Source of the DNA: Bacteroidota bacterium
Lineage (GTDB): Bacteria > Bacteroidota > Bacteroidia > Bacteroidales > Prolixibacteraceae
Assembly (NCBI GenBank): GCA_023251455.1
Contig: JAHEYT010000036.1
Span: forward strand, 47,844-111,843
Direction: 5' to 3'
Length of the DNA: 64,000 nt
The notes beneath the pieces were generated by a model that was not told the origin of the DNA, ran no database searches, and saw only the letters and a list, made by a program, of their open reading frames with translations. A program made the translations under genes and the position numbers. Of the stretch, positions 28,348 to 35,539 are shown in pieces. How positions within the stretch are numbered: the stretch's first letter is position 1; every line of letters begins with the position of its first letter.

Positions 28348-29589
28348 ATGGAATTTAAACGGGTAGTTGTTACCGGCCTTGGAACTGTAAACCCGCTTGG
28401 TAATTCTATTGAGGAATACTGGAACGGCTTAAAAAATGGGAAAAGTGGCGCAGGCCCTATCACTCATTTTGATGCCACCACTCACAAAACAACTTTTGCC
28501 TGCGAGCTGAAGAATTTCGATCCTTCGGTCTATGTGGAGAAAAAAGAAATCAGGAAACATGACCCTTTTACATTGTATGCGTATGCAGCAGCAGCGCAGG
28601 CGATGGAAGATTCTGGTCTTGATCTCGAAAAAATCAACAAAGACAGAGCTGGTGTTGTTTGGGGTGCCGGAATTGGAGGCTTACAAACCTTCTTTGAAGA
28701 AACACTGAATTATAAAAACGAGATGCCTCGTTATTCACCGTTCTTCATTCCTAAAATGATTGCCAACATTGCAAGTGGTCTGCTTTCAATCCGTTATGGA
28801 TTCAGAGGACCGAATTTCACAACGGTAACAGCATGTGCTTCTTCCTCGACAGCCCTTATCGAAGCGATGAATTATATTCGTATGGGTAAAGTGGATGTAT
28901 TTATCTCCGGAGGTTCAGAAGCAGCAATAAATCCTGCAGGTCTGGCTGGATTTAATTCCATGCGGGCCCTTTCGACCCGAAACGATGATCCAATGACCGC
29001 TTCACGTCCTTTTGACCTGGACCGCGATGGATTTGTGATGGGAGAAGGTGCTGGAGCTCTTATTTTAGAGGAGTATGAGCACGCGGTAAAACGTGGTGCA
29101 AAAATTTATGCTGAGTTGGTTGGTGGTGGTATGTCAGCTGATGCTTACCATATGACTGCCCCAGATCCTGAATCAGGTGGTGCAACTTTATGCATGAAGT
29201 GGGCTTTGGAAGATGCAGGTATGAACACGGAAGACATTGATTATATCAATGTTCACGGAACTTCAACTCCACTCGGAGATATCGCTGAACCTCAAGCTAT
29301 CCAGAAATTATTTGGAGAACATGCTTACAAAATGAGCATAAGTTCAACAAAATCAATGACTGGTCACTTACTGGGAGCAACCGGAGCTGTTGAAGCGATT
29401 GCTAGTATCCTCGCTATTCAGGAAGGTATTATTCCACCTACAATTAATCACTTTACGAATGATCCTGAAATCGACTCAAAACTTGATTTCACTTTCAATG
29501 TAGCAAAAGAGCGCAAAATCAGAACTGCACTAAGCAATACTTTTGGTTTTGGTGGACACAATGCTACTGTTATTTTCAAGAAAATTTAA
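28348..29589 (+). CDS. fabF: Beta-ketoacyl-ACP synthase II
   Basis: FabF condenses malonyl-ACP with acyl-ACP in fatty acid elongation. The 413-residue thiolase-fold enzyme has the active-site Cys163 in TACASSS, the first His in VHGTSTPLGD (about 304) and the second in STKSMTGHLLGATG (about 340), giving the Cys-His-His triad. It ends 5 bases before the GTG start of rnc, so the two are cotranscribed. Confidence 0.96.
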   Translation: MEFKRVVVTGLGTVNPLGNSIEEYWNGLKNGKSGAGPITHFDATTHKTTFACELKNFDPSVYVEKKEIRKHDPFTLYAYAAAAQAMEDSGLDLEKINKDRAGVVWGAGIGGLQTFFEETLNYKNEMPRYSPFFIPKMIANIASGLLSIRYGFRGPNFTTVTACASSSTALIEAMNYIRMGKVDVFISGGSEAAINPAGLAGFNSMRALSTRNDDPMTASRPFDLDRDGFVMGEGAGALILEEYEHAVKRGAKIYAELVGGGMSADAYHMTAPDPESGGATLCMKWALEDAGMNTEDIDYINVHGTSTPLGDIAEPQAIQKLFGEHAYKMSISSTKSMTGHLLGATGAVEAIASILAIQEGIIPPTINHFTNDPEIDSKLDFTFNVAKERKIRTALSNTFGFGGHNATVIFKKI

Positions 29590-29594
29590 TACAA

Positions 29595-30350
29595 GTGATA
29601 CGAACTATCGTTCAAAGAATAAAACTCTTTTCTTCTTCTAGAAAAGAGTTTTATTTATTTTTAAGATCTTTGCTGGGTTTTTATCCGACAAACTTACGAA
29701 TATACGACATTGCCGTTATCCACAAGTCGGCCTCGAAAATTGATTCGCAAGGCAACTACATTAATAATGAACGACTTGAATATCTAGGCGATGCCATATT
29801 AGGCGCTGCCATTGCCGATTTTCTTTACAACCGTTTTCCCAATCAAGACGAGGGTTATCTCACCCAAATGCGTTCGAAACTGGTTAACCGCAGTTTTCTG
29901 ACCCAGTTAACTTACCAGATTGGCCTGAATCATTACATTCAGTCGAACACCACCTCAACCATCGAATCGAGCCATATTTATGGCGACACACTCGAAGCGC
30001 TTATCGGTGCCATTTACCTTGATAAAGGTTATCCGGAAGCTAAAAAATTCATCACCCGAAAATTGCTGAACAACTACGTAAACCTGGTTGAAGTACAAAA
30101 CACAAATTTGAACTACAAGAGCCAGTTGATCGAATGGTCGCAGAAAAACAAAAAGGCCGTTTCGTTTGACACAACCGATGAGAGTAAAAACGATGGCAAA
30201 CAGCCTTGGTTTACTGCAACAATCGAAGTCGACAATGAACTTTTGGGAAAAGGTTCGGGTGCTTCAAAAAAAGAAGCCCAGCAAAATGCCTCAAAGGTTG
30301 CCCTCGACAAAATCAAAGACCGCTTTCCCGATCTAAACCCTTCCGAATAG
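29595..30350 (+). CDS. rnc: Ribonuclease III
   Basis: RNase III cleaves double-stranded RNA in rRNA and mRNA processing. The 251-residue protein has the signature NNERLEYLGDAILG at 57-70, with the catalytic acidic residues of the domain, and a C-terminal dsRNA-binding domain (about 176-246, GSGASKKEAQQNASKVAL). The start is GTG at 29595. No in-frame ATG precedes the conserved KEFYLFL...LGFYP region, so GTG is the plausible start. A perfect 15-bp hairpin covers codons 8-21 (see finding). Confidence 0.93.
   Translation: MIRTIVQRIKLFSSSRKEFYLFLRSLLGFYPTNLRIYDIAVIHKSASKIDSQGNYINNERLEYLGDAILGAAIADFLYNRFPNQDEGYLTQMRSKLVNRSFLTQLTYQIGLNHYIQSNTTSTIESSHIYGDTLEALIGAIYLDKGYPEAKKFITRKLLNNYVNLVEVQNTNLNYKSQLIEWSQKNKKAVSFDTTDESKNDGKQPWFTATIEVDNELLGKGSGASKKEAQQNASKVALDKIKDRFPDLNPSE
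29618..29655 (+). promoter_or_regulatory. Perfect hairpin inside the 5' coding region of rnc
   Basis: AATAAAACTCTTTTC (29618-29632) and GAAAAGAGTTTTATT (29641-29655) form a 15-bp stem with an 8-base loop TTCTTCTA. It is followed by TATTTTT. In mRNA it could be an RNase III substrate or an intrinsic terminator-like element between fabF and rnc. Confidence 0.6.
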
Positions 30351-30369
30351 ATTTTACCTAATTTGCTTT

Positions 30370-30406
30370 AACTGTTTCCTGACATCTTAAACGCGAAACA
30401 GTTTTT
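30370..30406 (+). terminator. Terminator of acpP-fabF-rnc
   Basis: AACTGTTTC (30370-30378) pairs with GAAACAGTT (30395-30403), followed by TTTCTGG. Confidence 0.65.
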
Positions 30407-30549
30407 CTGGTATCTTAACGCCAGAAATAAATCCAAACCTGAAAAAGGAGTTCCAGTTTCTATTTTCAGGAGCCAAAGCTTAAGTATTTAATGATAGAAC
30501 CACCTGTGTTAAATATTGTTAAGTATTTATTATCAGCATTTTTTAAGAT

Positions 30550-30557
30550 TATATTTG
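30550..30557 (+). promoter_or_regulatory. -7 box immediately before the sensor kinase gene
   Basis: TATATTTG matches TAnnTTTG and ends 4 bases before the ATG, implying a leaderless or nearly leaderless transcript. No -33 TTG is visible at the right distance. Confidence 0.45.
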
Positions 30558-30561
30558 CGCC

Positions 30562-32184
30562 ATGAGTAGAAGGGTAATACTTATATTAATTGTGATCATG
30601 GTTTTGGTGATGACCAGTCTCATCCTGGTTCAAACCAATTCGATTATAAAAGCGCTCGAAATAAAAGAAGAGCAATTCAATGCCCAGGTGAATAGTGCAT
30701 TGACAAAAGTTGTATACCAACTCGAAATGGATGAGGCTTCATCTTTGGTCGATCTGGCAAGAGATTTCAGTGCTCCCAGGAATAATGGCATTTTCCCTGG
30801 CAATATTCAACAACCATCGTCCGGAGTGCTTACGATAGAACGAAAAATCCTCTCCTATCAGTATTCACAACAACCGACAGCGATAGTTCACAGCGAAGAA
30901 CTTGCGATTGATTTTGGCAATGCGGAAGCCGAACGAATTGAAAGTGAACGGGGAAAACCCGGCGAATACCCCAATGCTTTCGACAGATTACATGAATCGG
31001 ATGGATTTGCCCGTGAGCAATATGAAGCAAGACTCGATTTGCGGGCCCGCATGTTTCAACTGCAAACACAAGCAGCTATTCTCTCGCAATTACCAATTGA
31101 AGACCGCATTGGAGATGTGAGTACTCTTGGGCGATCTATTAAGGCAGAGCTGAAAAGACAAGGTGTCAATCTTGATTTCAGATATGCCATAAAGACTTTT
31201 CCCCAGGGGAAAGAACAATTAGTGTATGGAGATAAAAATTTCGACTCGGTTCAAAAAAATGACTACAAAATACTCTTATTTCCGCATGATGACATCTTGC
31301 AACCAAACTGGCTTTACCTTTATTTCCCAAAACAAAACACTTATTTGCTGAAAGAAACTGGATTTCTGGTTATTCCAACCTTTGTTCTGACTGCCATGCT
31401 GATAGGCATTTTCGTTTTCACCATACTGATTATCCTCAGGCAGAAAAAACTGTCGAATATTAAAAACGATTTTATCAACAACATGACTCACGAGCTGAAA
31501 ACGCCGATTTCGACCATTTCGCTTGCCAGTCAGATGTTGCGCGACAATACCGTTAGCAACACTCCAAAAACCATTGAGCACATCTCCGGAATCATCTTTC
31601 AGGAGAGCAAACGTTTAACTACGCAGGTTGAAAAAGTGCTGCAAATGGCTGTTTTTAATGAAGGGAAGCTTAAACTTAAGTTCAAGGAAGTAAATATTAA
31701 TACGCTGATTAACTCTGTTGTTTTAAACTTTGAACTTCGGGTTAAGTCTAAAAATGGCGAGTTAACCTCTGATTTGAAGGCCGATCCGGCAATCATTAAA
31801 GCTGACGAGGTGCATTTGACCAATGTTTTGTTTAACTTGCTCGATAATGCCGTAAAATACAGTAAGGACGAACCCCGGATTATTATTTCGAGCGAAATAA
31901 AAGACGATTTTCTGGTTGTTTCGGTAAAAGATCACGGCATTGGAATTCAGAGCGAACATGTTGGCCAGATTTTTGAGCGGTTTTATCGCGTTCCAACCGG
32001 TAATGTGCACGATGTAAAAGGCTTTGGGCTGGGATTGAGCTACGTTAAAATCATTGTTGATGCGCACAAGGGAAAGATAAAAGTTGAAAGCGCGCCAAAT
32101 AAAGGAACAAAATTCATGATATATTTTCCGATAAATACAGAAAACCATGGAAAAAAAAGTAAAATTGCTATTGGCCGAGGATGA
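30562..32184 (+). CDS. rprX: Sensor histidine kinase, RprX-like
   Basis: The 540-residue inner-membrane kinase has two membrane segments (about 5-25 and 265-290) flanking a periplasmic sensor region. A HisKA domain follows, with the phospho-accepting His310 in NMTHELKTP. The ATPase domain shows the N box LFNLLDNAVKYS, G1 VKDHGIGI and G2 GFGLGLSYVK. The gene overlaps the response regulator gene by 38 bases. Sequence character and pairing resemble the RprX/RprY system of Bacteroides and Porphyromonas; the name is inferred from memory of that family. The sensed signal cannot be read from sequence. Confidence 0.85.
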   Translation: MSRRVILILIVIMVLVMTSLILVQTNSIIKALEIKEEQFNAQVNSALTKVVYQLEMDEASSLVDLARDFSAPRNNGIFPGNIQQPSSGVLTIERKILSYQYSQQPTAIVHSEELAIDFGNAEAERIESERGKPGEYPNAFDRLHESDGFAREQYEARLDLRARMFQLQTQAAILSQLPIEDRIGDVSTLGRSIKAELKRQGVNLDFRYAIKTFPQGKEQLVYGDKNFDSVQKNDYKILLFPHDDILQPNWLYLYFPKQNTYLLKETGFLVIPTFVLTAMLIGIFVFTILIILRQKKLSNIKNDFINNMTHELKTPISTISLASQMLRDNTVSNTPKTIEHISGIIFQESKRLTTQVEKVLQMAVFNEGKLKLKFKEVNINTLINSVVLNFELRVKSKNGELTSDLKADPAIIKADEVHLTNVLFNLLDNAVKYSKDEPRIIISSEIKDDFLVVSVKDHGIGIQSEHVGQIFERFYRVPTGNVHDVKGFGLGLSYVKIIVDAHKGKIKVESAPNKGTKFMIYFPINTENHGKKSKIAIGRG

Positions 32185-32839
32185 TGAAAACCTTGGATTG
32201 TTACTCAAAGAATATCTGATTGCCAAAGGATATGAAACTGATTTATATCCAGACGGTGAGGCAGCGTACAAAGGATTCACAAAGAATCAACCGTACAGCC
32301 TCTGTATCCTGGATATCATGATGCCTAAAAAAGATGGAATCTCGCTGGCAAAAGATATCCGGTTACTGAATATGGATGTTCCGATTATTTTCCTGACGGC
32401 CAAAAACATGAAGGAAGATGTATTGGAAGGTTTCAAAATTGGCGCCGACGACTACATCACCAAACCGTTCAGCATGGAAGAGTTGATTTTCCGCATTGAA
32501 GCCATTATGCGGAGGGTGAGCCAGGATAACAATTCGCACGAAGATGCAGTGTACCAATTGGGCATTTACACCTTCGATTCGCGCAAGCAAATCCTTACCG
32601 GTGGCGAAGAAGAAGTGAAGCTAACTACCAAGGAAGCCGAATTGCTCCGCCTGCTGTGCAACAATGCCAACAAGGTTTTGGAACGTAACTTTGCCCTGAA
32701 AACCATTTGGATCGACGACAACTATTTCAATGCCCGCAGTATGGACGTGTACATTACCAAACTCCGGAAACACCTGAAAGACGATCCGAAAGTTGAAATC
32801 ATCAACGTTCACGGCAAAGGCTACAAACTGATTCTGTAA
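32147..32839 (+). CDS. rprY: OmpR/PhoB-family response regulator, RprY-like
   Basis: The 230-residue protein has a receiver domain with the acidic pocket EDD at 11-13, phospho-acceptor Asp56 in CILDIMMP and Lys in ITKPF. A winged-helix DNA-binding domain covers about 130-230 (TTKEAELLRLLC...VYITKLRKHLK). It starts inside the end of the kinase gene (38-base overlap, different frame), so the two are translationally coupled. An A8 run at 32151-32158 lies in the overlap. A terminator follows 22 bases after the stop. Confidence 0.92.
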   Translation: MEKKVKLLLAEDDENLGLLLKEYLIAKGYETDLYPDGEAAYKGFTKNQPYSLCILDIMMPKKDGISLAKDIRLLNMDVPIIFLTAKNMKEDVLEGFKIGADDYITKPFSMEELIFRIEAIMRRVSQDNNSHEDAVYQLGIYTFDSRKQILTGGEEEVKLTTKEAELLRLLCNNANKVLERNFALKTIWIDDNYFNARSMDVYITKLRKHLKDDPKVEIINVHGKGYKLIL

Positions 32840-32861
32840 TTTGAAACGAATCTCAAATATG

Positions 32862-32892
32862 AAAAAATCCTGCTGAAAAGCGGGATTTTTTG
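32862..32892 (+). terminator. Terminator of the two-component operon
   Basis: AAAAATCC-GCT pairs with AGC-GGATTTTT, then TTGTTTTT. This hairpin is also the left edge of a duplicated flank (copy at 33642-33672). Confidence 0.8.
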
Positions 32893-32932
32893 TTTTTAGT
32901 TTGGGCACGGATTAAAAATCCGCGCCAGCGAA
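32862..32932. repeat. Left flank of lipoprotein cassette 1
   Basis: The terminator plus a GGGCACGGATT...AATCCGCGCC palindrome (32903-32926) and AGCG recur, with few changes, at 33642-33708. The shared tract includes CGGGATTTTTTGTTTT and GGGCACGGATTAAAAATC. Confidence 0.8.
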
Positions 32933-33025
32933 AAAATTAGGCCCTGCATGCGGATTACGTGCAACCTGGACTTCTCGCTGGGCACTGTGTGCCGCTTAAA
33001 GTCCTATTCATTATGGGCTGGCATT

Positions 33026-33427
33026 CTATTTAATCTTTTTATAGGTTTCATATAATTCGCCTCCAAAAGATAACTGTAATTTATTGTCTAAAATAGAAAT
33101 AGATCCTTTAGATAAAATATCATCAGATCCCATTTTATACAAGTTTAAAGTCCCATGATTGTCCTCTGATTTTTGAATCTCATAGTGTGCAGCAAAATAA
33201 ACTGTGTCATTATGTGTCTCAATGAATTGAGCACCTGACGTAAATTCAATCTGAGCATAATGTGAGCTAGATGAATACCCACAATTATCAGTAAATCCGC
33301 CACAAGTTGATTCCCATTTCCAGATACCTGTAATTTGGTCTAAACTTGATATTAACATGGAATCCTCTACGGGTTTAGTACAAGAAATCATCAAGAACAA
33401 TGTGAAAAGGAAGATTAGCGTTTTCAT
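33026..33427 (-). CDS. Small lipoprotein, cargo of cassette 1
   Basis: The 133-residue protein has a lipoprotein signal (MKTLIFLFTLFLMISC, Cys16). The body (IWKWESTCGGFTDNCGYSSSSHYAQIEF, ending FGGELYETYKKIK) reads like the lipocalin/META-like 'GxWxW' small lipoproteins of Bacteroidota, with a Gly-Ile-Trp-Lys-Trp near the start of the fold and beta-rich sequence. Two further Cys residues (near 42 and 48) may form a disulfide. It lies between conserved flanks; the promoter is in the right flank at 33507-33514. No similarity to the neighbouring 118-residue lipoprotein was seen. Confidence 0.7.
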   Translation of the reverse strand: MKTLIFLFTLFLMISCTKPVEDSMLISSLDQITGIWKWESTCGGFTDNCGYSSSSHYAQIEFTSGAQFIETHNDTVYFAAHYEIQKSEDNHGTLNLYKMGSDDILSKGSISILDNKLQLSFGGELYETYKKIK

Positions 33428-33506
33428 AATATATGTTTCAAATAAGATGATAAATTGTCAAAAAAGGTTGCGCCAAATATGCTTGCCCATAACTAGTAAC
33501 CATCAC

Positions 33507-33514
33507 CAAATGTA
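33507..33514 (-). promoter_or_regulatory. -7 box driving cassette 1 lipoprotein
   Basis: On the minus strand this reads TACATTTG (TAnnTTTG), about 80 bases before the start codon and inside the repeated flank. Confidence 0.5.
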
Positions 33515-33574
33515 TAGTACTTTTTTACACTTTCACTTATAGTAAGCAGTTGTATTTATCCTTGGGAGTGATCA

Positions 33575-33607
33575 AATCCTGACAGGTCTTGGAGACCTGT
33601 CAGGATT
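33575..33607. repeat. CCTGACAGG-type hairpin, copy 1
   Basis: A perfect 15-bp stem (left arm AATCCTGACAGGTCT) closes a TGG loop. An identical copy lies at 34255-34287, a shorter variant at 37404-37432 and a half copy at 792-806. Confidence 0.9.
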
Positions 33608-33641
33608 AAAATAAACTGCGCTATTTGGTTTCGGCCGGGGA

Positions 33642-33708
33642 AAATCCTGTCGAAATGACGGGATTTTTTGTTTTCAATCTGGGCACGGATTAAAAATCGC
33701 GCCAGCGT
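33642..33708. repeat. Left flank of lipoprotein cassette 2
   Basis: This copy of 32862-32932 contains an orphan terminator (AAAATCC-GTC/GAC-GGATTTTTT, 33642-33672) with no plus-strand gene before it. The GGGCACGGATT palindrome (33681-33702) has one C deleted. Confidence 0.8.
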
Positions 33709-33712
33709 GGGG

Positions 33713-34069
33713 TTATTCAGCGGGTTTAAAGTCAGTGATGTAGACACCAATATAACCATAAGAAGGAAATAATGTCTTGCATGCTCTGATTTCATTGTAT
33801 TCTGGCTTTCTTAGTTTAACTAATACCTTTTGGTTTATTTTAAAAGTATCTTTCATCAGATTAATTGTCTGATAGAAATTGTCTCTACTTGCACCAAACT
33901 CATGTTTTATTGCCAAAAAGTCATTAGGAAATTTTAATATGCAGGTTTCACAGTTCAAGTCAAAATTCACTATTTCTCCAACAACATAAGAGTCAAGTGT
34001 GTCGTATTTATCTCTACTACATGCAAATGAAAAGAGAAAAATAATTAAGGCAATTGAAAATCTATTCAT
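33713..34069 (-). CDS. Small lipoprotein, cargo of cassette 2
   Basis: The 118-residue protein has a lipoprotein signal (MNRFSIALIIFLFSFAC, Cys17) followed by SRDKYDT. The mature part has a Cys pair (LNCETCILKF, about 38-47) and charged beta-like sequence ending YIGVYITDFKPAE. I do not recognise the family. It shares flanks but not sequence with the 133-residue lipoprotein of cassette 1. Confidence 0.65.
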   Translation of the reverse strand: MNRFSIALIIFLFSFACSRDKYDTLDSYVVGEIVNFDLNCETCILKFPNDFLAIKHEFGASRDNFYQTINLMKDTFKINQKVLVKLRKPEYNEIRACKTLFPSYGYIGVYITDFKPAE

Positions 34070-34186
34070 AATTTAGAGTTTCTTCATTAGATGATTTCCC
34101 CGTCATTATAGTTGCGTCTCTTTGTCTATAATCGTCATATCAATATGATGTCGCCAATACAATGGTTGCTAATTAGTGACTATCAC

Positions 34187-34194
34187 CAAAGATA
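34187..34194 (-). promoter_or_regulatory. -7 box driving cassette 2 lipoprotein
   Basis: Minus-strand TATCTTTG (TAnnTTTG) at the same place in the repeat as 33507-33514; about 117 bases before the start codon. Confidence 0.5.
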
Positions 34195-34254
34195 TAGTAC
34201 TTTTTTGGACTCTCACTTACAGTAAGCTGTTATATTTATCCTTTGGAGTGATCA

Positions 34255-34287
34255 AATCCTGACAGGTCTTGGAGACCTGTCAGGATT
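34255..34287. repeat. CCTGACAGG-type hairpin, copy 2
   Basis: Identical over all 33 bases to 33575-33607. It lies 13 bases past the stop of the 34301-35050 gene and could also help end its transcript. Confidence 0.9.
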
Positions 34288-34300
34288 AAAAGAAGCTGCA

Positions 34301-35050
34301 CTATTCGACTACGGCTGGGTTCGCATCCTTTTCCTTGTCTTTGCGTTTGGTCAGACTGGCGTATGTTTTACGCAGTTTGTCCATTTCATTAAACAAGGTA
34401 ATCAGGATTTCAGATGATGTAAAGTTAACGGCCTGCTCCACGGCGGTGCAAAACTGTTCGTAGCTTTTAGCTGCTGCAGCTCTCATGCTGCTGGCCGAAG
34501 GTCCTTCAACGGCAGCGCCCTGTTCGTTCCGGGTTTGGTACAGCGCTCCCATAGCAGTGTTTGCGGTTTCAAGCCCGGTCATCATTTCGCTAATGCCAAG
34601 GGTTGCGGCCTGCACCTTCAGGTTTGAGCTGGCATTGTACTTACCGAAAAGTTCGTTTAAAACACCAATCTGGGTGTTCATGGGCTTTGTGTTGTTGTCC
34701 CAGTAAGGATTAAGAAAAATCTGGAAGCTTTCGCCCGCTGTTTTCTTTGCAGCATCGCGGTCTTTGACGGCAGTAACCACGTTGCGCTTAATTTCGGCGA
34801 ACCGGTCGTCGCTATCGATATCCAGTTCGACCAGTTGAGCAGTCAGCACACTTTTCGAAGCCTTGTTCATCTGTTCGCCCATGGCGATGTTGGCGGTTTC
34901 GAGCTGGGCTAGGGTTAGCCGGGGCATTTCGCCGATGCTTTCCTTTACAGGGTTTGCACACCCGATGGTCGATTTGTTCAGCGAATACAGATCGTCAATC
35001 GTCAGGTTTCTTACATAAACGGTTGTGAACTCTTTTGTTTGCATAATCAT
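34301..35050 (-). CDS. DUF6261-like uncharacterised protein
   Basis: The 249-residue, mainly helical, soluble protein has no signal peptide. The sequence starts near FTTVYVRNLTIDDLYSL, has a central KDRDAAKKTAGESFQIFLNPYW segment and a helical C-terminal part, and ends in a charged, low-complexity tail (TKRKDKEKDANPAVVE). This matches my memory of the Bacteroidota family DUF6261, which occurs in several copies per genome and has no known function. ATG 35044 is an alternative start. The gene is flanked by repeats on both sides: the 140-bp flank at its 3' end and the phased array 35115-35250 upstream. Confidence 0.6.
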   Translation of the reverse strand: MIMQTKEFTTVYVRNLTIDDLYSLNKSTIGCANPVKESIGEMPRLTLAQLETANIAMGEQMNKASKSVLTAQLVELDIDSDDRFAEIKRNVVTAVKDRDAAKKTAGESFQIFLNPYWDNNTKPMNTQIGVLNELFGKYNASSNLKVQAATLGISEMMTGLETANTAMGALYQTRNEQGAAVEGPSASSMRAAAAKSYEQFCTAVEQAVNFTSSEILITLFNEMDKLRKTYASLTKRKDKEKDANPAVVE

Positions 35051-35114
35051 TGGTTTTTTAGTTTGGCATTATTGATTTTTTTCAATTCGGGTAACTCTGT
35101 GCTGTTGGTGCCTG

Positions 35115-35250
35115 TGTAATTTACACATGGGCTTCCTATCGTCAGTTTGAGCTTGTGTAATTTACAGATCGTACAACCGGCTCCGGTTGAAGGTTGTGTA
35201 ATTTACAGATGGGGCAACTGGTCCCGGTTGGAGCTTCCGTAAATTCGGGA
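35115..35250. repeat. 41-bp tandem repeat of alternating palindromes
   Basis: TGTAATTTACA palindromes are centred at 35120, 35161 and 35202. Between and after them are AACCGG-CT-CCGGTT (centre 35181.5), AACTGGTCCCGGTT (35222.5) and CCGTAAATTCGG (35242.5). Site centres are therefore 20-20.5 bp apart from 35161 on, and the full unit is 41 bp (starts 35113, 35154, 35195 and 35236). It lies in the region upstream of the DUF6261-like gene. Confidence 0.75.
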
Positions 35251-35433
35251 GGCTTCGCCGCGTCACGATTTAATCCTGAAATTTTTGCTGCTGATTTTGG
35301 TACGGATATACTCATTACAACGACAATTGAGGTGGATTCCTGAAAGTTACATACAGACCTTAAAAACGGGTTGAGCTAATTTATTAAAAATAAACAAGAA
35401 AGTCAATATGTAAATTACAGAATCCGTAACAAG

Positions 35434-35475
35434 AAAAAAGGGTTTCTCCGTTTTGATCCGGAAAAACCCTTTTTA
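35434..35475 (-). terminator. Terminator of lepA
   Basis: On the minus strand AAAAAGGGTTT-TCCG pairs with CGGA-AAACCCTTTTTT, followed by CTTGTT. Confidence 0.85.
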
Positions 35476-35496
35476 AATATGGTGGTTGGGTGGTTC

Positions 35497-35524
35497 GTAG
35501 AGACGCAAAATTTTGCGTCTCTAC
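35497..35524. repeat. 28-bp perfect palindrome after lepA
   Basis: The arm GTAGAGACGCAAAA is followed directly by its complement (no loop). Related palindrome with the AGACGC core at 45970-45989. It sits between the lepA stop and its terminator. Confidence 0.85.
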
Positions 35525-35539
35525 AAAACGTAATCGTAT

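Larger units (their letters stand above)
33491..33630. repeat. Right flank of lipoprotein cassette 1 (140-bp direct repeat, copy 1)
   Basis: This aligns without gaps to 34171-34310 (offset 680), with 122 of 140 bases identical by my count. It holds the cassette promoter, a perfect CCTGACAGG-type hairpin at 33575-33607, and at its end CTATTTGGTTTCGG. That end read on the minus strand gives SPAETK-stop, similar to the NPAVVE-stop terminus of the 34301-35050 gene. Confidence 0.85.
34171..34310. repeat. Right flank of lipoprotein cassette 2 (140-bp direct repeat, copy 2)
   Basis: Gap-free partner of 33491-33630. It contains the promoter box at 34187-34194 and the hairpin at 34255-34287, and runs into the last codons of the downstream-oriented gene 34301-35050. 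Confidence 0.85.

Noticed and set aside
33556..33795. 79-codon minus-strand frame across the cassette junction
   Set aside because: It spans the repeated flank and the end of the 118-residue lipoprotein gene in another frame; no coding character.
35497..35524. Terminator for lepA
   Set aside because: The palindrome has no loop and no T-tract; a normal terminator lies just beyond it at 35434-35475.
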